A stretch of DNA of 64,000 nucleotides from Maricaulis sp947259345 (GCA_965217205.1 OZ244254.1:1612001-1676000); one strand, 5' to 3'. Counted from the stretch's first letter, positions 9,493-19,129 are shown. Program-made: numbers and translations. The notes: generated by a model not told the origin, from the sequence alone.

Positions 9493-10281
9493 ATGTCCGG
9501 ACGCGACGCCATAGGCCTGCTGAACCTGGCAATCATTGCCGCGGTTCTCGGCGGCATCACTTATCTCTACCTTACGCTGACACCGGAGGAGTATGACAGC
9601 CAGACCCTGTGCCTGGCCGACTCCTTCCCGCCCCATCGGGCGGTCGTCATCGACAAGACCGATCTCTACTCGCCGGAACAGGCCGCAGGGATTGAAGACC
9701 TGATCCTGTCCCAGCGCGATTCCCTCGCCGTCGGCGAACGCCTCTCCCTCTACGAGCTCAATGAGAGCGGGCAATTGCGCAATACCAACAGCTTCTCCCT
9801 GTGCAATCCGGGCGCCGGCGAGCAGGTCAATCCGCTCTATCGCAATCCCGAACGCGTCCAGGCGCGCTATGAAGCGCTCTTTGCCGAGCCACTGGACCGC
9901 GCCCTTGCCGACCTGGTCCTGCCCAAGGATGCGCCGTCGAGTCCGATCATCGAAGCCCTGGCCCGCCTCGCCCAGGACCCGACTTTCGACACCACCGTGC
10001 CCGGTCGCCGCATCGTTCTGGTCTCCGACATGCTGCAGAATTCCGACATCTTCTCGGTCTATGGCCGCCGGCGAGGCGCGCTGGAAGACCGCATCCCACC
10101 CGCCGATACGGTCGCGAGGGCCATTCGGGATACCTATGGCGACAGCCTGCGCGGGGTATATCTGGAGATTCAGCTCATCCCCCGCGACAGCTGGGAGGCG
10201 GAGCAGCATGGTGCGCTCCAGGATTATTGGAGCGAAATTTTCCGGCGGCTCGGCATGGCGGTGATCTGGTCCGACATCTGA
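9493..10281 (+). CDS. Membrane-anchored protein with vWA-like fold, unknown function
   Basis: 262 residues, with ribosome site GGAGGGGG ahead of the ATG. One N-terminal transmembrane helix (~8-28) anchors a soluble domain. The domain alternates strands and helices in the von Willebrand A manner: a first strand with an acidic-Thr-Asp motif (AVVIDKTDLYS), a central segment ending LARLAQDP, and a later strand IVLVSDMLQNS. This resembles, but does not exactly match, a metal-ion-dependent adhesion site. It probably works with the membrane protein encoded just upstream. Confidence 0.7.
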   Translation: MSGRDAIGLLNLAIIAAVLGGITYLYLTLTPEEYDSQTLCLADSFPPHRAVVIDKTDLYSPEQAAGIEDLILSQRDSLAVGERLSLYELNESGQLRNTNSFSLCNPGAGEQVNPLYRNPERVQARYEALFAEPLDRALADLVLPKDAPSSPIIEALARLAQDPTFDTTVPGRRIVLVSDMLQNSDIFSVYGRRRGALEDRIPPADTVARAIRDTYGDSLRGVYLEIQLIPRDSWEAEQHGALQDYWSEIFRRLGMAVIWSDI

Positions 10282-10420
10282 CGTCCACCCGGCCGCCGCC
10301 CCACCCGGTTATCCACAGGCAATGCCTGCCCTGCATAGAATATGCATTTATGCGCCCGGCGACCCACTCCACAATATGTTGTGTTGATCGCGACGACACA
10401 CGCAACTGATGGGGCTCGCC

Positions 10421-10765
10421 ATGGCGGTTTTCGCCGAAGATCGGGATGAAGAAAACGGCGCGACAGCGCCACGTTCGCTCGCCCCGCCGCCGCAGGCCTC
10501 CCTGCTTGACCGCGATGTGGTCTCCCTGTGTGCCCGCCAACGCCATATGCTCGAGTTCGCTTTCCGTTTGGCCGATAATGGCCACACCCATGTCGGCGAC
10601 GTGATTGCCCTGTCCCGTTACACATTGCTGGACCTCGCCGACGGTGAGGCCGATCTTGTTGACGGGCTGGAACGGATTCTGGGACATCTCGGGCTCACGC
10701 TCGATCGGCCCGTCCCCGGCTGGACGGCGCCGCTGCCGGATGTAATTGACGTCCAGCTGGACTGA
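10421..10765 (+). CDS. Orphan protein resembling the C-terminal domain of RNA polymerase alpha
   Basis: 114 residues from ATG 10421 (a GGGG lies 6 bases upstream; ATG 10409 is an alternative). From my memory of the RpoA C-terminal domain, residues ~56-98 align with E. coli alpha with no gap over 43 positions: both start GD, both have GLxL at the same offset (GLTL here), and both end VPGW. The N-terminal assembly domain of alpha is absent. Positions matching the alpha DNA-contact residues (R265, N268, C269, G296, K298, S299) are E, F, R, E, D and L here, so upstream-element binding is probably lost. A regulatory decoy or adaptor role is inference. Confidence 0.7.
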   Translation: MAVFAEDRDEENGATAPRSLAPPPQASLLDRDVVSLCARQRHMLEFAFRLADNGHTHVGDVIALSRYTLLDLADGEADLVDGLERILGHLGLTLDRPVPGWTAPLPDVIDVQLD

Positions 10766-10842
10766 GTTTGATCGCAATCGGCTTTGCCTTTCCGGCAAAG
10801 GCCCCTATCTCCTGACGAGGTCCCGTCAGTCAGGTAGAGCCC

Positions 10843-11514
10843 ATGATCACTGTCCATCATCTCAACAATTCCCGCTCCCAACGCATTCTCTGGCTGTTGG
10901 AGGAGATCGGGCTTGAGTATGAGATTCGCAAATATGAGCGCGACACGACCACGATGCGCGCGCCGAAGGAATTGCGGGACATCCATCCGCTGGGCAAGTC
11001 ACCGGTCATTACCGATGGCGGCCTCGTAATCGCGGAGTCAGGTGCCATTGTCGAATACCTGGTCGACACCTATGCACCGGGCCTGAAGCCCGAAGCCGGG
11101 ACAGCGGCCCATCGCGAGTATGTCTACTGGATGCATTTCGCCGAAGGCTCTCTGATGACGCCGCTCCTGGTGAAGCTCTTGACCGGACAGATCGAGAAAT
11201 CAAAGGCGCCCTTCTTTGCCAAACCGATCATCAAACAGGTCGCCAACCGCCTGCGCGACGGGTTTGTCGACCCGGAATTGTCGTCGCTGTTCTCCTTCAT
11301 CGAATCCCATCTGGACCGCCGTGAGTGGATTGCCGGCGATGCATTCACCGGCGCGGACATCCAGCTCACCTTCCCGCTTGAAGCGGCCGTGGCCCGCGGC
11401 GGGCTGGACAGCCGCTATCCCAACCTCACGGCCTATGTCGCCCGCATGCATGCCCGCCCGGCCTACCAGGCCGCAATCGAGCGTGGTGGTGCCTATGGCA
11501 TTGTCGGCAGCTAG
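10843..11514 (+). CDS. Glutathione S-transferase family protein
   Basis: 223 residues. The thioredoxin-like N-terminus (ITVHHLNNSRSQRILWLLEE) has the catalytic-Ser/Asn region. The cis-proline (GKSPVITD) and the glutathione-binding ESGAI motif follow, and the C-terminal helical domain has FTGADIQL. The S-R-S-Q-R-I pattern is that of Gtt1/beta-like bacterial GSTs. It stands alone, 9 bp from the convergent barrel gene. Not closely related to the GST at 5957. Confidence 0.9.
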   Translation: MITVHHLNNSRSQRILWLLEEIGLEYEIRKYERDTTTMRAPKELRDIHPLGKSPVITDGGLVIAESGAIVEYLVDTYAPGLKPEAGTAAHREYVYWMHFAEGSLMTPLLVKLLTGQIEKSKAPFFAKPIIKQVANRLRDGFVDPELSSLFSFIESHLDRREWIAGDAFTGADIQLTFPLEAAVARGGLDSRYPNLTAYVARMHARPAYQAAIERGGAYGIVGS

Positions 11515-11523
11515 ACGGTCAGA

Positions 11524-12447
11524 TCAGCGGTTGCGAATGCGTATGCCGATCTGGAACACGGCACCGGAATAGCTGCGCAGGTCGATATTGGACTCATTGT
11601 CGACATAACCCGCCTCGCCGTAGAGCGTGACCTGATCCGTCAGGCCATGCTCGACACGGCCGGTGGCGCGCCAGCGCGTATCCTCACGATCAAACATCTG
11701 GACCGCCGAGAAAGGCCCGTCATAACTGCGCTGGGAGGCCTCCAGACGGAGCTCACCGCGCGTATTTTCTCCCAGCGGCTGCCAGGTGCGGGCGCGCAGG
11801 GCGGTTTCCGAGAAACCGAAGCGGTCTGCATCAGCACTCGATGATGTGAAGAAGCCGGCCAGGTACCAGCCGGAGCGCCGGTTCTCGCCATAGCCATATT
11901 GCTCGATCCCGACCCGCCACTGGCGCTGGTCCAGACCCGCCACCACCTGATCACCGAAATCATATTGATTGGCGCGCAGGCGCAGCACGGTTTCGCGATT
12001 GGCCGCCGGCCGGTAGCGCATCTGCCCCTCCGCTTGAAAACGGGTGTAGTGACGATCGCTGTCGCGGTTCAGTACCGACGCCTCTGCGATCGCGCGCATC
12101 TGCCAATGCTCGCCTACCGGCGCCCAGTACTGGACACGTGGCGTGAAGAGGATGGAATTGAGATCGTCCCGGTCTTCATAACGACGCAGGCGGGCCTGCT
12201 GTTCGAAGCGCCAGACCCGTCCCTCACCGACCGGTTTGACAATACGCAGCCAGTTATTGCTGTCGAAGCCGGTCTCGAGGTCAAACGCGCCTTGCGGCTC
12301 CAGCACGTCCTGGTCGATGAACGGATCGGATCGCTCAACGGCATTGTCGGAACTGAACTCGATCCGGCTCTGCTGGGCTGTCGCCGCAGCCGGAAGCAGG
12401 ATCAGGGCGCTCACGCCCGCCAGGAGGGTGGTCAAATGATGAGGCAT
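11524..12447 (-). CDS. Predicted outer-membrane beta-barrel protein
   Basis: 307 residues from ATG 12447 (GGGGGA 7 bases upstream). A signal peptide ends at TAQQ (~residue 25). The rest is a series of short amphipathic strands with alternating hydrophobic and polar residues (for example WRFEQQARLRRYED, ETVLRLRANQYDF, GELRLEASQRSYDG) and ends in a strand with alternating residues (FQIGIRIRNR). No TPR repeats are seen. It is divergent from the GT2 synthase gene at 12630 over a 182-bp shared region, so an export-pore role for that polysaccharide is plausible; this is inference. Confidence 0.7.
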   Translation of the reverse strand: MPHHLTTLLAGVSALILLPAAATAQQSRIEFSSDNAVERSDPFIDQDVLEPQGAFDLETGFDSNNWLRIVKPVGEGRVWRFEQQARLRRYEDRDDLNSILFTPRVQYWAPVGEHWQMRAIAEASVLNRDSDRHYTRFQAEGQMRYRPAANRETVLRLRANQYDFGDQVVAGLDQRQWRVGIEQYGYGENRRSGWYLAGFFTSSSADADRFGFSETALRARTWQPLGENTRGELRLEASQRSYDGPFSAVQMFDREDTRWRATGRVEHGLTDQVTLYGEAGYVDNESNIDLRSYSGAVFQIGIRIRNR

Positions 12448-12629
12448 GGCAGATCCCCCGAGATGCCGTATGGTTGCTTGGAGCATATCGCCGTGGCCGG
12501 AGTTTCACCATCGCCTCGGCGCCTTAATCTTGATATTTTCAAGTCTTAGGGTGGTTTCCGGGCCGAAATTGGGCGCGATCATTCAGCCGGCAGTCATACC
12601 GGCAAACCGGTCGCGGGACAGGAGTGTAC

Positions 12630-14528
12630 ATGGCAGGCAAGGATCGCCAGAACCGGTCGGGCGCCAGCAAGACGGCCCGGCCCGCCGACTTCTTCCGGTC
12701 CGTCGACAGCGCCCCCAAGGGGATCAGCATCAAGCGCGACCGCTCGGTGACGGACGGCTTCCTGATCAGCTTTCTGGCCCTGACCATTTTGGCGCTCTCG
12801 GCTGCGGCCTGGGCGAATGCACAATGGCCGGGCAGCGTACCGACCGATCTCATCTTCTTCACGGCAGATCGCTTCAATGCGGTGCTCCCCATCCGCATCT
12901 TCCTGGTCATCTTCTTCATTGTCTACGCGGCCTATGCGCATGGTCCGATCCTGGCCCGGCTCAAACTCGGCTTCAGCTTCCTGATCAAGCTCGCCATGGT
13001 GGCGGCCATTGTCGATGGCGCGGCGCTCCTGTCCTGGCAGCAAGCCGACGCCGTCTGGCCGGTCCATGTCCAGCAAATCCTGGTCGGCCTTTCCGGCCTG
13101 GCGATCTTTCCCCATACCGTGCTCAACCAGGCCCGCCTGCCCGGCCCTTGCGGATCGCCGGTGCGCCGACGTGGCCGCTATTATGAATACTGGATGGTCA
13201 GCATCGCCGCCCTGGTCGCCGCTATCGGCGCCGTGGTCGCGATCACCCTTTATGATGCCGAAGTCGAGCAGTTGAGAAATCTCGCCCTGCTGGGCGGTAT
13301 GGGCCCCGGCGTTTTCCTGGCGCAGCAATTCTTCACCGTCCAGCTGGCCGCGGTGGGAACGGTAAGAAACGCCCTGTCACGCCGACGCGCCTACTCGCCC
13401 CCGGTCGCGGTACTGATCCCGGCCCACAATGAATCCCACCTTATCGCCCAGACCATTGACGCCATCGACGAGGCCGCGGCCCATTATGACGGCCCGGTGC
13501 GTATCCTGTTGATGGAGAATTGCTCCAGCGACGACACCGCCGAGATTGCCCGCCAGGCCATTGGCAAATGCCGTTGCGCCCGTGGTGAGGTCATTGAAAG
13601 CATCATCCCGGGCAAGGCCAAGGCGCTCAATCATGGTCTCGAACTGATCAGCGAAGACTATGTCGTGCGCATTGACGCCGACACCCAGATCGATCCGAAA
13701 TCCCTGCGCCTGGCCATGCGCCATTTCGCGAGCAAGACCGTCGGCGTGGTCGGCGAGCTGCCCCTGCCTCTCAAGAAAACCGGTCTTCTCGACAAATTCC
13801 GCACGATCGAAGTGCTTAACCGGCACGGTTTCTTCCAGGTTGCCTTGGGCGCCTTTAACGGGATTCTGGGCATTCCCGGAATGTTCTGCATCTATCGCCG
13901 CGAGGTGCTGATGGAGGCGGGTGGCATCGTCGAGGAGATGAATGGCGAGGACACCGACATCGTCCTGCGCATGACCAATCTGGGCTATCGCGCCGTGTCC
14001 GATCCGCGCGTCAAATTCCGCACCGAAGTGCCCGACAGCATGGATTTCCTGCGCGAACAGCGCACCCGCTGGTTCCGCAGCCTGTATCATGTCTCCGCGC
14101 ATAATCGCGGCATGCTCTTCCAGGGCAATCTGATCACCGGCGCCGTGGTCCTGCCCTTCACCCTGATCAATGGGGCGCGCCGGGCGATGATGGCCCCGCT
14201 GGCGATTTATGGCGCGGTACTCTTCTTCCTGTATGGGGGCATTTACGATCACCCGCACCTGACCACGGTGCTGGCCGTCATGTTCGGCATGCCTTTCATC
14301 ATGGCCTGTGCAGTGGTCGCCTTCTGGCGTCGCCCGGACCTGATCCTCTACATGCCCGCCTACATGGCCTTCCGCCTGCTGCGATCCTACTACACCCTCG
14401 GCGCGACGCTGACCCTCGTTTACCCAGGCTCGGCGAAAGAGCGACGCTTCGAGCCGCCCAAACCGCTCGCGGTTCCGGACGGGGAGCGCATTGAACGGGT
14501 CGAAAAACCGCCGGTCATTGCAAAATAG
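12630..14528 (+). CDS. Membrane glycosyltransferase family 2 (BcsA/hyaluronan-synthase-like)
   Basis: 632 residues from ATG 12630, with ACAGGAG 5 bases upstream. Four or five transmembrane helices come first (~40-230), then the GT-A domain (~250-470), then three or four C-terminal helices. Processive-synthase signatures are all present: nucleotide-site Asp in NCSSDDTAE, DAD in VRIDADTQ, the base motif NGEDTD, and EQRTRW (QxxRW). A PilZ domain, used by BcsA to sense c-di-GMP, is absent. It should polymerise a beta-linked sugar from an NDP-sugar and push it across the inner membrane. It converges on the BcsB-like gene. Confidence 0.88.
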   Translation: MAGKDRQNRSGASKTARPADFFRSVDSAPKGISIKRDRSVTDGFLISFLALTILALSAAAWANAQWPGSVPTDLIFFTADRFNAVLPIRIFLVIFFIVYAAYAHGPILARLKLGFSFLIKLAMVAAIVDGAALLSWQQADAVWPVHVQQILVGLSGLAIFPHTVLNQARLPGPCGSPVRRRGRYYEYWMVSIAALVAAIGAVVAITLYDAEVEQLRNLALLGGMGPGVFLAQQFFTVQLAAVGTVRNALSRRRAYSPPVAVLIPAHNESHLIAQTIDAIDEAAAHYDGPVRILLMENCSSDDTAEIARQAIGKCRCARGEVIESIIPGKAKALNHGLELISEDYVVRIDADTQIDPKSLRLAMRHFASKTVGVVGELPLPLKKTGLLDKFRTIEVLNRHGFFQVALGAFNGILGIPGMFCIYRREVLMEAGGIVEEMNGEDTDIVLRMTNLGYRAVSDPRVKFRTEVPDSMDFLREQRTRWFRSLYHVSAHNRGMLFQGNLITGAVVLPFTLINGARRAMMAPLAIYGAVLFFLYGGIYDHPHLTTVLAVMFGMPFIMACAVVAFWRRPDLILYMPAYMAFRLLRSYYTLGATLTLVYPGSAKERRFEPPKPLAVPDGERIERVEKPPVIAK

Positions 14529-14563
14529 GCCAAGGCCGTGGCCGGGTGTTCTCAGCTCACCGG

Positions 14564-16483
14564 CTAGTCCAGCGTCAGGACCGCGCCTTCATCATGCACG
14601 ACCGAAACCTGTTCCTGGCCGATCGGCGAGGCCATCAGCGAGGGCGGCGTGCCCAGCGCGTGGGCGACCAGTCCGGGAATATCGACAACCCGACCCGGCT
14701 GCCCCGGCCCAGGACGCGCCAGGGTGGCGGTCACAGCCTGCAAAATCCCGACATTGGCGACCGCACGGATTTCTGCGCTGTTGACGCGGCGTGTATCCCG
14801 CATGACCAGACGATCACCCTCAACGCCGATTGGCAGCATGACATTGGATGGTGCGTGATTGATCGCAATAAACGGCTCGACTGCATCATTGGCCCGACCG
14901 GCGGTGGGGTCGACATAGTCGAAATCGATCACCGCGGTCAGCGGTACAAAGCTGGCGACAACTTCGGAACCCAATTCCAGCGCGGCCAGGCGTTCCCGGC
15001 CTTCCAGGCCTGACGGGAAACGCAGGGCCACCCGGTCGCGGAAGAGATGCGGGAGCCCGGCCAGGCCAGCCAGCGGCTCGGAGACCTCATCATAGAGAAA
15101 TCCTGATTCCGGCAGCAGCTGAACCGGGTAGCGGCGCGCCGTGATGGTACAGCCCCCCGCCTCGCGATGGCGCTGGACCGAGACGCGCAAGTCATTGCGC
15201 AGATTCTGCACCTCATGCGGCAGGTTCAGCGTGAACATGTTGAGGCGACCGGTTTCCATATGGCGGCTATCAATCAGCACACCATTGAGCTCGGTATGGA
15301 CGAGATTGGTGAAATCCCCGGGGCCTTCCGGCAGGCGGATGGCCAGGCGCAGACGGTCCGGCACACGGCCATCCGGCAAGCTCGCCAGGCCGTAGCCGAT
15401 ATCCCAGCTGCGCGCCTCGGCGATGCGCTGGATGGACGTGTCCACCCCGATATCGCCAAAGCGGGTCATCAGCGCGTCGTCATGGGATTCAACGAACTGA
15501 GATGGGGACACGAAAGCCGTGCGCGCCAGCGGCAGCATGTCCGAGGTGATGAAATCTGCGACATCCATGCGCTCCGCCTCGGTCAGACCGAGATGGACGA
15601 AGTCTCCCTGGCGCCACAGCGTCGCCGCACCGCCATGCTCGTCATTGCCGAAGCGCTCGAAACCGCTGGCCGCCAACTGGGTATCAGACCCCAGCAGGAT
15701 CAGGCCACGCGTGGCAAGGCGATAGCGGTCCAGCGACTCCAGGTCCATGAACTTCACCTGATAGCCGCGCTGCGTCATGCGCGCGCCCAAACGCATCGCC
15801 AGGGGCACGAAGTCCGCTTCGCTGGTGGCCGGGACAGCAATGGTAACCTCGGCCGGCAGCAGGCTGACCACATCGCGCAGGGACGACACGGCGCTGCGCA
15901 GATCCATTTCGATGCCCGAGCGCGAATCCAGGGTCACGACAGCACCAATGGAGCGGTCATTGTGGCAAAGCGCGTCAGGCAAATCGCCATGAAGCTGGAT
16001 GCCGACATTCAGCTCCTGACCATGTAACGCGCTTTCCGGCAGGGCGACCACCCAGCGAAATTCCCGTGTGCCCGGCACCAGGACGCGTTCCAGGACGCGC
16101 TCGCCATTCACGACGACACGCATGGCCGCGATGGCGCTTTCGGACAGGTCCTGCGTGCCCTGCAGGACGAGGCGCACCTGGCTGACAGGTGTATCGCGAA
16201 CCGTCGGCAGGTTGATGCTGGCGTAAGAGGGATATCCGGAAATGAACAGGCCGTCGCTCTCGCCGATATCGGCCAGCGTCACCGCGGCCGGCTGTTCAGG
16301 CTCAGCGTCGGCACGTCCGGAAATGAGCGTGTCGAACAGGTCGGTGACGAACAGACCAAAACTGCCGCGGCCAGCATTGAGCGCGCCAGAATTGAACAAG
16401 GTGATCACGCTTCCCAGGGCGATGATGATGAGTATGTAGGAAAACCAGGGTTTTCGCTTCTGCTTGACCGTCGTCGTTGCCAT
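14564..16483 (-). CDS. BcsB-like periplasmic polysaccharide-synthase partner
   Basis: 639 residues, with GGGGGA 6 bases before ATG. One N-terminal transmembrane helix (~13-32) is followed by a large periplasmic part. The BcsB pattern is visible: a jelly-roll start with a Y-ASINLPT strand, LVLQGTQDLSESA, VNGERV, and a Cys-His-Asn-Asp site (LCHNDRS) with later repeats of the same module. Unlike BcsB, no C-terminal transmembrane helix is seen; the N-terminal anchor may replace it. BcsB guides nascent cellulose through the periplasm. Convergent with the GT2 synthase and close to a barrel protein, it suggests a minimal exopolysaccharide machine. Confidence 0.75.
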   Translation of the reverse strand: MATTTVKQKRKPWFSYILIIIALGSVITLFNSGALNAGRGSFGLFVTDLFDTLISGRADAEPEQPAAVTLADIGESDGLFISGYPSYASINLPTVRDTPVSQVRLVLQGTQDLSESAIAAMRVVVNGERVLERVLVPGTREFRWVVALPESALHGQELNVGIQLHGDLPDALCHNDRSIGAVVTLDSRSGIEMDLRSAVSSLRDVVSLLPAEVTIAVPATSEADFVPLAMRLGARMTQRGYQVKFMDLESLDRYRLATRGLILLGSDTQLAASGFERFGNDEHGGAATLWRQGDFVHLGLTEAERMDVADFITSDMLPLARTAFVSPSQFVESHDDALMTRFGDIGVDTSIQRIAEARSWDIGYGLASLPDGRVPDRLRLAIRLPEGPGDFTNLVHTELNGVLIDSRHMETGRLNMFTLNLPHEVQNLRNDLRVSVQRHREAGGCTITARRYPVQLLPESGFLYDEVSEPLAGLAGLPHLFRDRVALRFPSGLEGRERLAALELGSEVVASFVPLTAVIDFDYVDPTAGRANDAVEPFIAINHAPSNVMLPIGVEGDRLVMRDTRRVNSAEIRAVANVGILQAVTATLARPGPGQPGRVVDIPGLVAHALGTPPSLMASPIGQEQVSVVHDEGAVLTLD

Positions 16484-16659
16484 CGGATCCCCCGTCGACC
16501 GATCCCTCGCTGGATCATTGGCCGGGTTGAAGTGTGTCCCTCGAATCCGACGCCCCCCAGCGTTGGAATGGTTAAGGGGTAATTCTTCATTGCGACCAAA
16601 GCGGGACGGATTGCGAAGAAATCTGGATCAATCAGGGCCAAAAATGGGCAGAACGAAAC

Positions 16660-16686
16660 GAGCGGGCTACCTTGGGTAGCCCGCTC
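16660..16686 (-). terminator. Terminator after the M28 peptidase gene
   Basis: A perfect 12-bp stem (16660-16671 with 16675-16686) has a three-base loop. On the minus strand a moderately T-rich stretch follows. It lies 32 bp past the stop codon of the peptidase gene. Confidence 0.75.
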
Positions 16687-16718
16687 GATACAAACAGGTT
16701 TTGCGAAGTGGCCAGGCG

Positions 16719-18122
16719 TTATTCGCCGCGGAAATCGACATCCAGTTCGGCCGCAAGATAGACCAGTGCCGCATAGGCCGCGACATTCTGGGCCAGTTCG
16801 TCCGGATCGATCTTGTCCAGCGTGTCATCCGGCGTGTGGTGCAGGTCAAAATAATCGGACCCGTTCTGGTTCAGGCGCACGGTCGGCACACCCTGCATGG
16901 CCAGCGGAATGATGTCGGGTCCACCGCCCGGCACGTCGGAGCCACCGCGGATGATGCCCAGGGGCGCAATCACGTCGCCGATGGCATCGATGGCCGGATT
17001 TGCCTCGTCCGAGACATTCGAAACCAGCTGCCAGATCGTGCGGGCCCCGAAATCGGACTCGGTCGCCAGGACATGATTGGCGATCTCGTCGGCATGTTGT
17101 TCGGCATAGGCGCGCGCGCCCAGAAGACCGACCTCCTCGGCCCCGAACATGACGACCCGGATGGTCCGGCGCGGACGCTCGGGCAATTGCGCGATCAAGG
17201 CGGCAGCCGCCGTGGTGATGGCCACGCCTGCCCCGTCATCGACGGCGCCGGTGCCTTCATCCCAGCTGTCCAGATGGCCGCCGATCAGGACGATCTCGTC
17301 CGGCAGTTCCCGGCCGATCAGGTCGAGCACGACATTGCCGCTGGTGACTTCGCCGCGCCAACCGGCGGTCGAGCGGATCCGCATCTCGATCGCCTGACCG
17401 GAATTATGCAAGCGTCGCAGATGATCGGCATCCGGATTGGAAATCGCGATCACCGGGATCTCGGCCCATTCGCCATTGTTCGAGCTCATCATGCCGGTGT
17501 GCGGCATGCGATGACTGTCCGAGCCGACGGATCGCACCACAAGGGCGTCCGCCCCGCCGCGCTCGGCATGCTGCCAACCAATGCGGCGACGCTGATTGGC
17601 CGGACCATAGCCTGCGCCAGTCTGGCTCGGCACCATGGCTTCGCCGTCGACAAAGGCGATCTTGCCGTCCAGGGCGCCATCCTCGATGGCAGTCAGGGCA
17701 TCAATGTTGCGGAAATAGACAATCTCGGCATCCACGGCGCCGAGGCGCGGCGAGCGCCCCGATCCGCCCAGAGCCGAGCCATAGAGCGCCTGTTCATACG
17801 GCGCGGTCATGACGATTTCGAGCTCACCGCGAGTCCAGAATGGCATGGTGAAACCTTCGACGGAAACGCGGTCGAAACCGAGCTCCTCCCCCAGCGCGAC
17901 ACCCCAGTCCCGGCCCCGGGCTTCGGCTTCCGACCCTGCAAGGCGAGGACCGACCTGCGTGGTCAGAGATTCGACAATCTCATACCCCAGATCACTGTCG
18001 AGCGCGGCGTCGATCAAGGCCTGCGCGGTCTCCACCTGCTCCGCCGAAGGCAGGACAGTGTCCTGCGCCAGTGTTTCCGCAGACAGAAAGACTGTCATTC
18101 CAAGCGCGATAATTGATTTCAT
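16719..18122 (-). CDS. M28 family zinc aminopeptidase, exported
   Basis: 467 residues from ATG 18122, chosen because GGGAGGA lies 4 bases upstream and a signal peptide follows (SIIALGMTVFLSAETLAQ); an upstream in-frame start has neither. A PA-type insertion occupies ~120-230. The co-catalytic two-zinc site is complete: His in GGHLDSWD, Asp in GAVDDGAG, the Glu pair in FGAEEVGL, Asp in TESDFGA and His in DLHHTPDD. It removes N-terminal residues or cleaves dipeptides in the periplasm (glutamate carboxypeptidase-like branch). Monocistronic with its own terminator. Confidence 0.93.
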   Translation of the reverse strand: MKSIIALGMTVFLSAETLAQDTVLPSAEQVETAQALIDAALDSDLGYEIVESLTTQVGPRLAGSEAEARGRDWGVALGEELGFDRVSVEGFTMPFWTRGELEIVMTAPYEQALYGSALGGSGRSPRLGAVDAEIVYFRNIDALTAIEDGALDGKIAFVDGEAMVPSQTGAGYGPANQRRRIGWQHAERGGADALVVRSVGSDSHRMPHTGMMSSNNGEWAEIPVIAISNPDADHLRRLHNSGQAIEMRIRSTAGWRGEVTSGNVVLDLIGRELPDEIVLIGGHLDSWDEGTGAVDDGAGVAITTAAAALIAQLPERPRRTIRVVMFGAEEVGLLGARAYAEQHADEIANHVLATESDFGARTIWQLVSNVSDEANPAIDAIGDVIAPLGIIRGGSDVPGGGPDIIPLAMQGVPTVRLNQNGSDYFDLHHTPDDTLDKIDPDELAQNVAAYAALVYLAAELDVDFRGE

Positions 18123-18226
18123 GAAGTCCTCCCGACACATTCGGGCGACACTATGAAGACCGCAGCGCGCCGCGCAAGCCACGCCCGTGTGCGGTCGCGA
18201 TGCAAATATCAGTCGGAGGTCAGATC

Positions 18227-19120
18227 ATGCCCGATACGCTCACCCGCAAATTCTCTGGTCGCACGCGCGATCTCGGCGGATTCGAGGTCCGGCGCGTCTT
18301 GCCGTACGCGAAGCAGCGCATGGTCGGACCTTTCATCTTCTTCGACCAGATGGGCCCGGCCGAGTTCGCGCCCGGTGACGGCATTGATGTACGGCCACAC
18401 CCGCATATCGGCCTGGCCACCGTAACCTATCTCTTCGACGGCGCGCTGCAGCATCGCGACAGTCTGGGCGAGGACCTGGTCATCCGGCCGGGCGATGTGA
18501 ACTGGATGACCGCCGGCCACGGCGTGGTCCATTCCGAGCGCACCCCCGCCCCGGAACGCGCGGCCGGACACAAGATGTATGGCATCCAGACCTGGGTTGC
18601 GCTGCCGGAAGACAAGCAGGACATGACGCCGGCCTTTTTCCATCATCCCGCCGACAGCCTGCCCGAATTCGAGAAAGGCGGCGCCCGCTTCCGCCTGATT
18701 CTCGGAACGGCCTGGGGCCGGGAAGCGCCGGTCGCTGTCTTCTCACCGATTTTCTACCTGCATGGCGAAATGCCCGCCGGCAGCGAAGTCGCGTTCGACA
18801 TCGCGCACGAGGAACGCGCTTTCTATGTCGTCGAGGGCCGGGTGAGACTGGGCGATGACATGATCGAACCCGGTGCGATGGCCGTCCTGGCCCCGGATGA
18901 GACGCCGGATCTGCTCGCCGAACAGGACAGCCGTATCATGCTGTGTGGCGGTCGTTCGCTCGGCCCGCGCGTCATCGACTGGAATTTCGTCGGCCCGGAC
19001 CGCGAAACGATTGACGCCGCCCGCAAAGACTGGACCGAAGCCGCTCGATCCGGCTTCCCGGCCAGCGGACGTTTCCGCCTGCCCGAAGGCGAAAGCGAGC
19101 ACATCCCGCTGCCTGAATGA
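18227..19120 (+). CDS. Pirin family bicupin protein
   Basis: 297 residues from ATG 18227, with GGAGGT 6 bases upstream. The N-terminal cupin carries the metal ligands of Pirin: the His pair in RPHPHIGL and the His and Glu in VVHSERT. The Pirin C-terminal cupin follows (FDIAHEERAFYVVEGRV). Bacterial pirins can have quercetinase activity or act as metabolic regulators; which applies here is unknown. It lies between the divergent M28 gene and the convergent TolB-like gene. Confidence 0.93.
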   Translation: MPDTLTRKFSGRTRDLGGFEVRRVLPYAKQRMVGPFIFFDQMGPAEFAPGDGIDVRPHPHIGLATVTYLFDGALQHRDSLGEDLVIRPGDVNWMTAGHGVVHSERTPAPERAAGHKMYGIQTWVALPEDKQDMTPAFFHHPADSLPEFEKGGARFRLILGTAWGREAPVAVFSPIFYLHGEMPAGSEVAFDIAHEERAFYVVEGRVRLGDDMIEPGAMAVLAPDETPDLLAEQDSRIMLCGGRSLGPRVIDWNFVGPDRETIDAARKDWTEAARSGFPASGRFRLPEGESEHIPLPE

Positions 19121-19129
19121 CCCACGCGG

